A stretch of 55,105 nucleotides of DNA from contig CAMUHA010000003.1 of NCBI GenBank assembly GCA_947088515.1, positions 1 to 55,105 on the forward strand, written 5' to 3'. This DNA is from an uncultured bacterium (GTDB lineage: Bacteria; Bacillota; Clostridia; Lachnospirales; Lachnospiraceae). The position numbers and the translations under genes are program-made. A model generated the notes under the pieces. That model was not told where the DNA came from. It searched no databases and was given only the letters and a program-made list of their open reading frames with translations. Within the stretch, counting starts at the first letter, position 1. Every line of letters begins with the position of its first letter. Positions 7,515 through 16,597 of the stretch are shown here, piece after piece.

Positions 7515-8177
7515 TTAGAACTTCAATTGCCGGATATTCTGCAAAGTCTCCCCATACGTTGTTCCCTTCCCGAATAAAAGCGTTGTTCCAAGGACAAAGC
7601 CTTTAACTCCTTTGGGTGCAAAATCCAGAATTTTATCTGCGCTGCAAGCGCCATCCCAATATAGTTCAAAATCCATATCCTCTTTTAATGATAAAAGCTT
7701 TGTAATTTTTTTACCAACATAAGGAAGATACATCTGTCCGGCATTTCCCGGATTTACTGACATGACAAGAACTTTTTTTACTATACGAAGCATTTCCATA
7801 ACAGTCTCTACCGATGTTCCCGGATTAATTGCTATTCCAGGCTCCATCCCAGCGTTAATAATTCTCTGCAAAGTCGTGGATGGATGATATTCCGCTTCCG
7901 GGTGGATATATACTGTATCTTTCTTACGGAGGTGACTTAAAAACAAATCAATACGATTGTTTGGATGTTCTATCATCAGATGAACATCTAATGGCTTGGA
8001 TGCTGTACTGGCTATGTAACGCAAGTCATTTAGGGACATTGCAAAATTAGGAACATACCGCCCATCCATGATATCAATATGAAAAGAATCAATTCCGCCT
8101 TCCTCCAGATTTTTCACTTCTTTCTCCAGATTACCGTAATCTGCACACATCATGGAGGCCGTTAACTCTATTTCCAT
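7515..8177 (-). CDS. Ribulose-phosphate 3-epimerase-like protein
   Basis: A 220-residue TIM barrel of the Rpe/AlsE family. HIDIMDGRYVPNFAMS carries the metal-binding His and Asp, PLDVHLMIEHP the next conserved strand, and VLVMSVNPGNAGQ the catalytic loop region. The usual Asp in the late DGG strand appears as ELYWDGACS, which departs from housekeeping Rpe (VDGG), and DTVYIHPEAE replaces the usual HxE surroundings. These differences and its position in a glycan operon suggest a specialised epimerase acting on a ketopentose or ketohexose phosphate, not the pentose-phosphate pathway enzyme. The ribosome site is GGGGAAG before the ATG at 8177. Confidence 0.75.
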   Translation of the reverse strand: MEIELTASMMCADYGNLEKEVKNLEEGGIDSFHIDIMDGRYVPNFAMSLNDLRYIASTASKPLDVHLMIEHPNNRIDLFLSHLRKKDTVYIHPEAEYHPSTTLQRIINAGMEPGIAINPGTSVETVMEMLRIVKKVLVMSVNPGNAGQMYLPYVGKKITKLLSLKEDMDFELYWDGACSADKILDFAPKGVKGFVLGTTLLFGKGTTYGETLQNIRQLKF

Positions 8178-8190
8178 TTACTTCCCCTCT

Positions 8191-8562
8191 CTATTTTTCT
8201 CTTATCACTACTGGCAGTGTAAACTTGTCTCTGTTTATGTTTACAGCTACTGCCATGTCCAGACCAGAAGGTTTTCTGTCATTTACAACAATTCTCTCTC
8301 CCAAAGGAAGGTTAAACAGTATTTCATCATATCTAATATTATTATCATTCAAAAACTGCAGCGTCAGTTCCCTGTAGTTTTTTGTTCTTGAAGTAACCAG
8401 GACAATCCTGTCTTCTTCGGGTAATTTTGCCAGGTACTCCTTTACCCCAGGCAGCAATGTATCCTTCCCATCATTTTTGTACCCATTGTGCTTGACAATT
8501 GTTCCATCCAAATCAAAAAACCAGGTTTTGGGAAGGGTAGATAAAGTTATTTCGTTTTCCAT
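8191..8562 (-). CDS. Small HAD-family phosphatase
   Basis: A 123-residue HAD protein without a cap domain. Motif I is WFFDLDGTI at about residues 14-22, motif II VLVTSRT at about 54-60, and the final acidic motif is IVVNDRKPSG. Such minimal HADs in capsule loci dephosphorylate sugar phosphates or act as sugar-pathway phosphatases. It sits between the epimerase-like gene and a GT-B-like gene in the same operon, 13 bases from the former. It probably removes a phosphate in the same nucleotide-sugar pathway; the substrate is unknown. Confidence 0.75.
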   Translation of the reverse strand: MENEITLSTLPKTWFFDLDGTIVKHNGYKNDGKDTLLPGVKEYLAKLPEEDRIVLVTSRTKNYRELTLQFLNDNNIRYDEILFNLPLGERIVVNDRKPSGLDMAVAVNINRDKFTLPVVIREK

Positions 8563-8623
8563 TTTTACCTCCCGGACATGTTCAATTGCATTAGAAAACC
8601 GCTATACCTTCAAAAAGCACGCG

Positions 8624-9835
8624 CTAGGAAACAACAATATTTTCAAAGCTATCCAAATGGTATATTTCCTCCATTTTCCATTGAGTATCACTGTAACAGC
8701 AGTCAGGATATAGCGCTATTTTTCTACATTTTGCTTCCTTAAGAACATCACACAAACCACTGCGTATGCCTATAAATGTTCCTGCTCTCTCTACAACTGA
8801 CTGCAATTCTGATAATTTAACCTCTAAACGCTGAGTTTCCTCCAACTCACGTTCTTCCCCAAAAACATTTGTAAAGATCTGATAATTTTTTTCTTTATAA
8901 TATCTGACAATTTTTTCCCAATACTCTGATGAAATATTAGTGACTGACTTCGCATAAGGAGATAAAATAACAGCTTTGCCTGGTATTATTCTGTCTAAAT
9001 TCCCATAACTATTCAATTTTATGGGTTTATATGGAACGCAATCCTTGTCTAGTCCATACACGCCGCATTTATAAATCAGTTCTAACGGAATTTTCTTTAT
9101 ATATAGCGCCTTTGCAAGCTTTACAACATACGGCCTGTCCTGATGAGGTATGTAGGCATCTGTATCTTCTGTAAAGAGCGCTGCCTGAATGGATTCATCC
9201 ATATCCCTCTGACTTAACGCCTCCACATACTTTGCACCAAACATTTTAGCCACCTCTGCGCACGAACTTCCTATCGTAAATACAACATATTTACTCACTG
9301 ATTTTCTTTTTAAAAAATATGGGAGATATGCCATTGCATAATACACATCTCCCAATGCGGAAAAAGGGCAATAGATACGGTAGCATTCCGGAAATTTTTC
9401 TTTTTCCTGCTTAATCAGTCCAATGCCTCTCTCTACACGCGCTCTCTTTCTTTCTAATGTTTCTTTGGAAAGGGAGTACTCTGCATAGGAATTATAATTA
9501 ACCATTTTTATTACAGGTCCTTTATACCCTATTCTCCTTAACTGTTGCGTCATTGATTCATACGCTCTAGCTGCAATACATACAATTGATTTTCCCATAT
9601 CTTCCTTTAAAATAGTATCAGGTGAAACTACAGGAATATCTTTATACGTAATACCATATTTAAAAATATTGTTATCCAAAATAGCCTTTACTTCATATCC
9701 TTTTTCTATGAGAATATCCACTAACTCTTCCGATGCATTGCAGTGACCAAATAAATAAATTATCTTTTGTGCCAGTAAATCGCAAGGCAGTCCTTCCAGA
9801 TTTCTTATCATTTCCTGATAATGTACATGGTCCAT
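8624..9835 (-). CDS. Rossmann-domain plus GT-B glycosyltransferase-like protein
   Basis: A 403-residue protein in two parts. Residues to about 110 form a Rossmann-like domain (IIYLFGHCNASEELVDIL, AILDNN, SIVCIAAR). The remainder looks like a GT-B fold related to GT9 heptosyltransferases: YCPFSALGDVYYAMAYLPYF, AVILSPYAKS, then a nucleotide-sugar-site-like FIGIRSGLCDVLKEAKC. It is a clear paralogue of 10232-11518, sharing the domain order and the RSGLCD motif. No signal peptide or membrane helix, so it probably acts at the inner face of the membrane. It belongs to the surface-glycan operon; donor and acceptor are unknown. Confidence 0.6.
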   Translation of the reverse strand: MDHVHYQEMIRNLEGLPCDLLAQKIIYLFGHCNASEELVDILIEKGYEVKAILDNNIFKYGITYKDIPVVSPDTILKEDMGKSIVCIAARAYESMTQQLRRIGYKGPVIKMVNYNSYAEYSLSKETLERKRARVERGIGLIKQEKEKFPECYRIYCPFSALGDVYYAMAYLPYFLKRKSVSKYVVFTIGSSCAEVAKMFGAKYVEALSQRDMDESIQAALFTEDTDAYIPHQDRPYVVKLAKALYIKKIPLELIYKCGVYGLDKDCVPYKPIKLNSYGNLDRIIPGKAVILSPYAKSVTNISSEYWEKIVRYYKEKNYQIFTNVFGEERELEETQRLEVKLSELQSVVERAGTFIGIRSGLCDVLKEAKCRKIALYPDCCYSDTQWKMEEIYHLDSFENIVVS

Positions 9836-9844
9836 AATCTTCCC

Positions 9845-10213
9845 TTAATCTACTATAGCCTTCAAATACTCGTCCATATCTAATATCCCAGCTTTTACAA
9901 AATTATATAAGCTGCCATAGTTTACATCATTTTTTGATATTATAAAAAAATTATCAGTAAATTCATACATATAATATATCCGTCTTATCTCTTCTATGTT
10001 TTCTTCTGTAATATTAAAAATTAGCTTCCCAACATCTTCACTATAATCCGCTAATATTATTCCTTTGTCCTCTTCCGTTCTCAGAATTAACAAATTGCTT
10101 AATTGTTCCATAAAACTATCTGATAAAAAATATTTATCAGTAATAATAAAAAACAAATTATACTGTTCCGTAATTTGTTGTAGTGTAGATATAATGTTAT
10201 TTGTATATGTCAC
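9845..10213 (-). CDS. Small protein of unknown function paired with a GT-like gene
   Basis: A 122-residue acidic protein that I do not recognise. It has alternating hydrophobic strands (LFFIITDKYF, NFFIISKND) and ends with DMDEYLKAIVD. It resembles the 144-residue protein at 11525-11959 in its last 40 residues (F/I-I-IS...YGSLYNF versus LVISLDEPFG, then D-(Y/M)-(K/D)-(D/E)-Y). Each of the two precedes a Rossmann/GT-like gene by 6-9 bases, so the small and large genes form a repeated two-gene unit. A partner or adaptor role for the transferase is a guess. Confidence 0.5.
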   Translation of the reverse strand: MTYTNNIISTLQQITEQYNLFFIITDKYFLSDSFMEQLSNLLILRTEEDKGIILADYSEDVGKLIFNITEENIEEIRRIYYMYEFTDNFFIISKNDVNYGSLYNFVKAGILDMDEYLKAIVD

Positions 10214-10231
10214 CTTCTGTCCATCACTTCC

Positions 10232-11518
10232 TTAATTTCTAAAATATTCAATTACAGAACTTATAAAGTTATCCTCTCCATAGTCATCAAACACAAATTC
10301 CTTACCCTGAAAATTGGGAAAGTTCCTTTTCATATTAAAAAAATCAACTGCATATTCGTTTCTTATGTTTCTTCCGTATATTATTAACTGCCTGCATCTT
10401 GCTGCATGGACAATATCACACAATCCACTTCTGGATGCAATAAATCCACCTGCATATTCTAAAACGTTCCGCGCCTCTATATATGTAAACTGGATTCTTT
10501 TAGTGTTTTTAATTGGTTTTTCTCTTTCTCCATAACCTACAGTATAAATGCAATACCCCATTTCCAATAAATTGTTAACAACTTTTTCCCAGACCCTGTC
10601 CGGCACTACTGCCGCCGGACTTGAATAAGCATATGGCGCAATAATGACCGTTTTTCCTTTTATAAGATAATCAAATTTTTTTCTATTTAACTTTTCACAA
10701 AAATCCGGATATTCCGGATTTATATCCTTACAGAGTTGAAAAGTTTCATATTGAAATTTATCCTTAAATGTAATTGGCCCCCTGTGCATTGGAAAATAGC
10801 TGTTTCTAATTCTAAGGGACCATTCCGAAAGCATTTTTATATTAAGTCTGCCTCCCAAAAACATAAATGCCTTTGTTAAGTTTTCCATATCCTCATCTGA
10901 AATAACCTGACACTTATTATCAAGTTTGTACATTTTCAATACATCGACAATATTCAGATTGGTACACGCTAACAAATAATTCTTTATCTTGTTTTCCATG
11001 CACCATACCTTAAGATAAGCACATGCAATAAAAACGTCCCCGCTTGCCTTTGGAGTAAGTAAAATCGTCCCATTTCCACCGCAATACTCCAATAATCTTT
11101 TATAACACTGAATTCCTTTATTTACAGAATTCATTTGTTCATTTACATTCTCTAGTGTATCTGCCTCGTAGGTGTTTAATTCACTACTGATATGCAGTAC
11201 ATTTTTCTCCTTATACCCTAAGTCATATAATGAAGCCAGCATATCTTTTTCGTGTCGTGAGCAGACTATAATAACTATGGAGCTGTCATATGGAACTAAA
11301 ATTTGCTTTAGTGAAAAAACATTTAATCCCAGATACTTTTTTCCAATCTTTTTATTATCATTATCTATAATTGCACCTGGCAAAATATTATTTTTCTGCA
11401 AAGCAATATATATTCTTTTGGTAAATGCAGTACATCCATATATAATTACTTTTTTTCCAATTAATTCTTTTCTCCATCCATTTATACATTTCTCTATCTT
11501 TTCACCCATATTCTCCAT
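10232..11518 (-). CDS. Rossmann-domain plus GT-B glycosyltransferase-like protein, second copy
   Basis: A 428-residue paralogue of 8624-9835. The N-terminal Rossmann-like part has VIIYGCTAFTKRIYIAL, GAIIDNDNKK and SIVIIVCSRHE. The C-terminal GT-B-like part has ILLTPKASGDVFIACAYLKVW, TVIIAPYAYSS and the conserved FIASRSGLCDIVHAARC near the end. The shared architecture suggests tandem duplication and divergence, giving two transferases for different linkages of one glycan. It is preceded 6 bases upstream by the small protein at 11525-11959. The exact family is uncertain. Confidence 0.6.
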   Translation of the reverse strand: MENMGEKIEKCINGWRKELIGKKVIIYGCTAFTKRIYIALQKNNILPGAIIDNDNKKIGKKYLGLNVFSLKQILVPYDSSIVIIVCSRHEKDMLASLYDLGYKEKNVLHISSELNTYEADTLENVNEQMNSVNKGIQCYKRLLEYCGGNGTILLTPKASGDVFIACAYLKVWCMENKIKNYLLACTNLNIVDVLKMYKLDNKCQVISDEDMENLTKAFMFLGGRLNIKMLSEWSLRIRNSYFPMHRGPITFKDKFQYETFQLCKDINPEYPDFCEKLNRKKFDYLIKGKTVIIAPYAYSSPAAVVPDRVWEKVVNNLLEMGYCIYTVGYGEREKPIKNTKRIQFTYIEARNVLEYAGGFIASRSGLCDIVHAARCRQLIIYGRNIRNEYAVDFFNMKRNFPNFQGKEFVFDDYGEDNFISSVIEYFRN

Positions 11519-11524
11519 ATAGCA

Positions 11525-11959
11525 TCATCCTGTTCTGTAAATTGTTGAAAGAATATAATCTTTATAATCAATTTTATATTCATTTAATAATATACTATTT
11601 CCAAATGGCTCATCCAGAGAAATAACCAATATATGTATCCAAAACGGAACCAGACAATAATATTTAAGCATTGAATCTATTTTTTTCTTTTCAAATAATT
11701 CATAATATACACTCTCATCACACAACAGCTTTAAGGATTCTATTATTCCCTTCTGACTGGTAATAATTACCATCTTATCAAAAAAAACTCTTTTTTTGTA
11801 ATCTGGCAGTAATTTGACTGCTTCTATATTTAAAGTTTGATTATCAGATGGAAAAATAACTAATCCGCATTGATTTGAAAAATTATATTTTTCCTTTATT
11901 GAAAGCCATATTTTTCTTCCCTCTAACGCATGATTAAACTCATTTTCTACATTTTCCAT
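11525..11959 (-). CDS. Small protein of unknown function, paralogue of 9845-10213
   Basis: A 144-residue protein with no recognised domain. It is rich in aromatic and charged residues, with hydrophobic strands VFFDKMVIIT and WIHILVISLD. The C-terminal region resembles that of 9845-10213. It lies in the operon 15 bases after the DUF115 gene and 6 bases before the GT-like gene. Function unknown. Confidence 0.5.
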   Translation of the reverse strand: MENVENEFNHALEGRKIWLSIKEKYNFSNQCGLVIFPSDNQTLNIEAVKLLPDYKKRVFFDKMVIITSQKGIIESLKLLCDESVYYELFEKKKIDSMLKYYCLVPFWIHILVISLDEPFGNSILLNEYKIDYKDYILSTIYRTG

Positions 11960-11974
11960 TCTATTCCAATTCTC

Positions 11975-13345
11975 CTACTCGAAATTTGTAAATAATGAAT
12001 CAAAATCTACCCTTTCAAACACCTCAAGTTTCCCGCCACGAGTAGCATTATATATTCTAAACCCATGTTTTCTGGAATAAATCTCTGCCCATTCATATGC
12101 TTTTGTAATTACATCATCTCTAAAAACAGCATTTTTGTATTTCGCTTCTTCATTCCCCCGGTAATACTCCTTAATAAAATGATTTTCCGGACTTGTAATT
12201 TTACCATTTACGCAATGGTCCATTCCAAGCAGAATAATTTCCTTTGCTCCTAAATATGCTGCCAGTTGTATACCAAAAGAATAAGTAGTAGACCCTCCCG
12301 CATAAAATCCACTTGGAAAATCTTCAGAAAATCTTGGATAATTAGGATACCAGGACTCTTCAATGTAATGAAAATATGTCATGTCTTCGTAATAATCATT
12401 TATATCATAGTGGTAACTGTCTCCTAAAAACACTTTACCAGGAATATCTGGTATATCATCTATACAATCCTCAATCACACGTCCATCCAAAAAACCGTAA
12501 TAATCTGCTCTCCACGATGTCTTATCATAAATCCTGTAAATTTTATTACATGCAATACATATTTCCTTATTTTTATACAATATATCTAAATCTTCCGCTC
12601 GCAGGCTTGGACCTGTTCCTATAATAAATATCCGCTGTCCTTTATGTATATTCTTATATGCCTCTAATTCCTTGTGCACAAATGTTGGTTCAAAGCTATT
12701 TACGTCAAATAAATCCAGTACGTCAAATTTACCATTTCTCACTTCTTTTATTTCTTCCCGTATATTACTCTGACATTGCTTTATATTAATAATAAAAGCA
12801 TCCATCCATTCAACAGCAGAAATAAGATTATCTACTTTAATCCCTAAAGTATTATACTCATATTCACAATTTTCCGGTAAAATTACTTTTATGTCTGCAG
12901 ATGGACTTCTATCCATTATTTCTGTTATTAAATAAGGCAGATATCTGTTTGCTCCATAAATAGCTATTTTACTATATTTTGACAAATCATAACGCGACAA
13001 TATTTGTGTATAAGACAAATATATGGGCCTTTTATATAGATAGTAGTATGGCAGCGCCCTATTCATTAAATACATATCAGCTTCAAAAAATACAAAATAT
13101 CTTTGCAAACCTACATCCTTGATTTGCTTTTCCATTTCTTCCCAATAATTATTAGAGGAAATAACTATTATAATCTGCTTTTGCTCAGAATAAATCTTTA
13201 GCATTTCACTAAAGGAAATTACCTCTTTCGTGCACAAAAGCATATCTGTTTTATTATTATCTGCAAAACATAATACTCTGTTACGTCCAAAATAATTAAA
13301 CGCAATTTTTCCGGTATTGCCCGCCCCAAATAGAATATACCTCAC
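11975..13345 (-). CDS. DUF115/MptE-like (Maf-type) protein with N-terminal Rossmann domain
   Basis: A 456-residue protein. The N-terminal about 110 residues are Rossmann-like (MRYILFGAGNTGKIAF, FADNN). From about 230 there is a DUF115/MAF_flag10-type domain: RIFIIGTGPSLRAEDLD, CIACNKIYRI, an internal DYYGFLDGRV, then GGSTTYSFGIQLAAYLGAK and ILLGMDH. This domain is found in flagellin-glycosylation Maf proteins and in MptE-like pyrophosphokinases. In surface-glycan loci it is taken as a sugar or nonulosonic-acid transferase. The protein at 20421-21773 is its paralogue, ending in nearly the same HGFRIYNATRGGKLEVFERV. The function call is family-level only. Confidence 0.65.
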   Translation of the reverse strand: MRYILFGAGNTGKIAFNYFGRNRVLCFADNNKTDMLLCTKEVISFSEMLKIYSEQKQIIIVISSNNYWEEMEKQIKDVGLQRYFVFFEADMYLMNRALPYYYLYKRPIYLSYTQILSRYDLSKYSKIAIYGANRYLPYLITEIMDRSPSADIKVILPENCEYEYNTLGIKVDNLISAVEWMDAFIINIKQCQSNIREEIKEVRNGKFDVLDLFDVNSFEPTFVHKELEAYKNIHKGQRIFIIGTGPSLRAEDLDILYKNKEICIACNKIYRIYDKTSWRADYYGFLDGRVIEDCIDDIPDIPGKVFLGDSYHYDINDYYEDMTYFHYIEESWYPNYPRFSEDFPSGFYAGGSTTYSFGIQLAAYLGAKEIILLGMDHCVNGKITSPENHFIKEYYRGNEEAKYKNAVFRDDVITKAYEWAEIYSRKHGFRIYNATRGGKLEVFERVDFDSLFTNFE

Positions 13346-13403
13346 CTTAACCTCCTATACAGTAACCTTGTTTACATAGCCATCACGTACAATTGGCCTA
13401 ATC

Positions 13404-15014
13404 TCACTTTTTATAAATGCTTGGTGTCAGTATATCTACGTCAATTTTTCCTGTAACTTTATTTTTATATTTCTCATACAATTTCCTTACTTCTTTATTC
13501 GTCTCCTTTATCGTCATTACATTATTGACATCCGGATAGTCTGCATCAACATAATTCTCTTCATTTTCTTTTAGTCCATCAAATCCTGCCAGATTAACTT
13601 TGGAAACATTTAGCTTCTTTAAAAGGTTTAACAACATAATTGTACTGTTATCATAAAGAATACTATCTTCAGATATTAGCGCAGAATAATCAACAAGCAG
13701 GACTCCATTAATCTCTTCGTGTATATTGGAAGATAAAATACATTTATTATGATTTACTTCATCACACACTTTTTCCCAGTGAATTGTATTTGCAAAAAAA
13801 TAGTGATCGCATGTAATGCCATTAGGTACAAAATTCACACTAATAACAACTGGAGCCTTTTCATTGATATAAGCCTTTATCTCTCTGTAGCAGCTTTCAA
13901 TTGTCTTGCCTGGAACAAGAATAAGTATGCTTTTGTTTTCCATTTTTCTTCGAAGCTCTGATATTACATTACTGTCATCAACTAAATTTTTATTATAACT
14001 CCTGTAAATCCTTTGTATATTATTATAGTCATATTTCTGCCTTGTATCTTCATCAATTCCTGATATGATGTACTTGATATCCTTACTGTTTAAACGGTAC
14101 TTCTCTGTTAAATATATAATATTATTAGGATGCGCTTTATATACTCCTGCCATAAAGGCCGGAACAGAATATCCCCATGTATATTTATTTTTCAAGGGAA
14201 GAAGATACCTGTCAATTGCGTCCAATATTTTATCAATATCATAATCACAATCCTTTTTACGTGACAAGTAATCTGCAATAAGCTCTGTATTTAAATTGCC
14301 CGCACATTTTCCCATTCCATTTAATGTAGCATCCAAAATAATATTTCTCTTTCCGTCTGCCAGTCTTACAATCTCCTGTGCAAAGGTAAATGATGACTGA
14401 AGATTATTATGGGAGTGAATATCAATGCAAATATCCTGGTTCAGATTATAATCAATTAAATTATAAAAATGAACCAGATCCTCCAAATACATTGCTCCAT
14501 ATGTATCTACAATTCCATAACTATATGGTTCGATTTCATTTATCATATCAACAAGGTCTAATAATTCCCTGTCTGTGTAAGCCAGAGAATTTACGCCTTG
14601 TACAAATAATACATATCCCTGTTTCTTTACTGTAAGCAGTGCATCTTTAATGTCCTTTTTCATCTCTGCGAACTGCTTTTTGGTAAAACCAACCCTGATT
14701 CCTGTAATTGATTCCCCATCACAAACCTTCAGTTTAGAGAAATCATACATTCCAAAATCTACAAAAGCGCTATACATAGCTATTTTTTGACCTTTGGGAA
14801 TAAATGATTTTATTTGCTCTACTTCTGTAAAAAAAGTGGAATTACCATTATAGCTTACAAGGTCATGTCCCCTAAGAAATCCCATTTCAATAATATCAAT
14901 ACCTGCTTGTGTCAAATCCTTAGCCATATTTAAAATAATTTTATCATTAAATTTACAGTCAATAATTCTTCCGCCATCTCTTAATGTGCAATCTAAAATA
15001 TATATATTTTTCAT
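13404..15014 (-). CDS. DRE-TIM aldolase fused to an MptE-like domain
   Basis: About 536 residues, starting at the ATG at 15012-15014, which overlaps the TGA of the upstream cytidylyltransferase by one base. The N-terminal about 330 residues are an HMGL-like/4-hydroxy-2-oxovalerate-type aldolase: ILDCTLRDGG carries the catalytic Arg-Asp, and IDIHSHNNLQSS carries the metal-binding His pair. The C-terminal about 190 residues form a second domain (ILILVPGKTIESCYREI, CDHYFFAN, KVNLAGFDGL) that looks like a Rossmann-type MptE/DUF115-like fold. Together with the adjacent CMP-sugar synthetase it probably makes an unusual keto-sugar or keto-acid component of the glycan. Substrate unknown. Confidence 0.65.
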   Translation of the reverse strand: MKNIYILDCTLRDGGRIIDCKFNDKIILNMAKDLTQAGIDIIEMGFLRGHDLVSYNGNSTFFTEVEQIKSFIPKGQKIAMYSAFVDFGMYDFSKLKVCDGESITGIRVGFTKKQFAEMKKDIKDALLTVKKQGYVLFVQGVNSLAYTDRELLDLVDMINEIEPYSYGIVDTYGAMYLEDLVHFYNLIDYNLNQDICIDIHSHNNLQSSFTFAQEIVRLADGKRNIILDATLNGMGKCAGNLNTELIADYLSRKKDCDYDIDKILDAIDRYLLPLKNKYTWGYSVPAFMAGVYKAHPNNIIYLTEKYRLNSKDIKYIISGIDEDTRQKYDYNNIQRIYRSYNKNLVDDSNVISELRRKMENKSILILVPGKTIESCYREIKAYINEKAPVVISVNFVPNGITCDHYFFANTIHWEKVCDEVNHNKCILSSNIHEEINGVLLVDYSALISEDSILYDNSTIMLLNLLKKLNVSKVNLAGFDGLKENEENYVDADYPDVNNVMTIKETNKEVRKLYEKYKNKVTGKIDVDILTPSIYKK

Positions 15015-15691
15015 CAATCTTTGCCCAGCCTTTTATAATATTCCGCCACTACCTTTGCCAGTTCAAAATCCTCTGCCGTATCAATATCCACCGCTTCCAG
15101 CGGAGAAATTACATATTTATATGGGTTCATTCCTATTCTCTGGTGATATTTTGTAAATACTTCTTTTTTAAATATGAAAAATGCTCCTGTTTCCATATAA
15201 ACCGGTTCCAGATTTTGTGTAGTCACAATATCCTTTCTGTCATAATTTAGCGGTTTATTCTGATACCAACAATAATCCTGAATGCATGTACAACTGAAAG
15301 CTGAATCATATCCTTCATACAAGACTTTATTCAAAGCTTGTTCTATGGACTCCGCTTTTGTAAAAGGTTGTGTCACATGTGTTAAAATATAAATATCCGC
15401 ATCCACATCTCTCACAAAATGCTCAATAATATCCAGTCCTTTGACCTGAAATCCATCCAAATATGGGTCACGTCTTAAAAAAGATAATCCCTTCGGCAAA
15501 TAATCTTTTATTTTTTCATCACTGCAATATACATACTTTTCAGATATTGCATTTACCTGACAAATGGTGTTAAATATATAATCACATAATGGTCTTCCCT
15601 CCAAAATCATTAAATTTTTTCCTGGCAACCTTTGATTATTTAACTTTATTGGTATAAATGAAACTATTTTGTGCATTTTGCAGTTCTCCAC
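15014..15691 (-). CDS. Acylneuraminate cytidylyltransferase family protein
   Basis: A 225-residue member of the NeuA/KdsB-like CMP-sugar synthetase family. It has SFIPIKLNNQRLPGKNL at the N-terminus (usual IPARxGSKxxPxKN replaced by KLNNQRLPGKN), RRDPYLDG, YILTHVTQPFT, a late METGAFFIF and DIDTAEDFELA. It should transfer CMP from CTP to an acidic keto sugar or related acid. It is translationally coupled to the aldolase fusion downstream (TGATG overlap), which suggests the aldolase makes its substrate. It starts 19 bases after the methyltransferase. Confidence 0.75.
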   Translation of the reverse strand: MENCKMHKIVSFIPIKLNNQRLPGKNLMILEGRPLCDYIFNTICQVNAISEKYVYCSDEKIKDYLPKGLSFLRRDPYLDGFQVKGLDIIEHFVRDVDADIYILTHVTQPFTKAESIEQALNKVLYEGYDSAFSCTCIQDYCWYQNKPLNYDRKDIVTTQNLEPVYMETGAFFIFKKEVFTKYHQRIGMNPYKYVISPLEAVDIDTAEDFELAKVVAEYYKRLGKD

Positions 15692-15709
15692 GTATTTCTA
15701 AAGCAAAAC

Positions 15710-16597
15710 TTATTTTTCCAGATACAATACAACATAATCGCTTATTTTATTTTCGCAGCACTGGCTTTTCCAGACATTATTCATAGTCTCTGTTATAATT
15801 ATTGAATTTACTTCTGAATTTGGTTCCTTGTTTTTTACCCATCCCAACATATTTTCAAGTCCATACCGTTGGAAATATTTTGTTTCCACTTTTTTAAATC
15901 CACATCTATCTGCTATTATTTTTAAATTTTTATCTGAGAAAATCCATAAATGTTGCGCACTAAATAAGAGTTTTTTTTCATAAACCTGACCCAATAACTG
16001 TCGCATAACAGGTGCATCTGTAGGTGTTCCTATAATTGCCTTTCCGCCAATACTTAATAATTTATATATATCCTCTAAAAAGCCTTGCGGGTCCTCTACA
16101 TGCTCAATTACATCAAAGGAAGTGACAACATCCACCTGATTGCCGTATTCACTGATTGCTGTATTCAAATACGGATATGTATGAAAGCCTTTTCTATCCA
16201 TTACCTGTCGATAGACTTTAGATGGTTCAACTGCTATTACGCTATTTGCCACACCGTATATAAAATCCAAAAAAGCTCCGCATCCACATCCTACATCAGC
16301 CACAATTTTGTTTCTAAAAATCTCTGTACCTGTATATTTAAACTTTTCGAGTGTCTCCTTGTCATGTAAACAATAAAACTGCTCTTCTTTTGAACTACCT
16401 TCCAGGGAATCTCTATATTCAGTACTTTCATAATACTCGTCTGTATTATCTAATACATTTTCATGCCATATAACGCCGCAATCCGTACACTGATAAACAG
16501 GTATATCCATATCTGTGTACTGTCCCAATCCACCATTACGCACTTTACCACTGTATATTGTTTTTAAATTTCTGTTACCACAAATTTTACATTCCAT
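15710..16597 (-). CDS. SAM-dependent methyltransferase with N-terminal zinc ribbon
   Basis: A 295-residue class I methyltransferase. It opens with a zinc-binding pair (CKICGN and later CTDCG), then has the SAM motif VADVGCGCGAFLDF at about 107-120, the acidic VEPSK, and DVVTSFDVIEHVEDP with the motif typical of Methyltransf_23/25 proteins. A C-terminal HLWIFSDKNLKII block is common in glycan-locus C-methyltransferases. It probably methylates a nucleotide sugar or a glycan terminus. It overlaps the upstream acetyltransferase gene by 11 bases. Confidence 0.75.
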   Translation of the reverse strand: MECKICGNRNLKTIYSGKVRNGGLGQYTDMDIPVYQCTDCGVIWHENVLDNTDEYYESTEYRDSLEGSSKEEQFYCLHDKETLEKFKYTGTEIFRNKIVADVGCGCGAFLDFIYGVANSVIAVEPSKVYRQVMDRKGFHTYPYLNTAISEYGNQVDVVTSFDVIEHVEDPQGFLEDIYKLLSIGGKAIIGTPTDAPVMRQLLGQVYEKKLLFSAQHLWIFSDKNLKIIADRCGFKKVETKYFQRYGLENMLGWVKNKEPNSEVNSIIITETMNNVWKSQCCENKISDYVVLYLEK

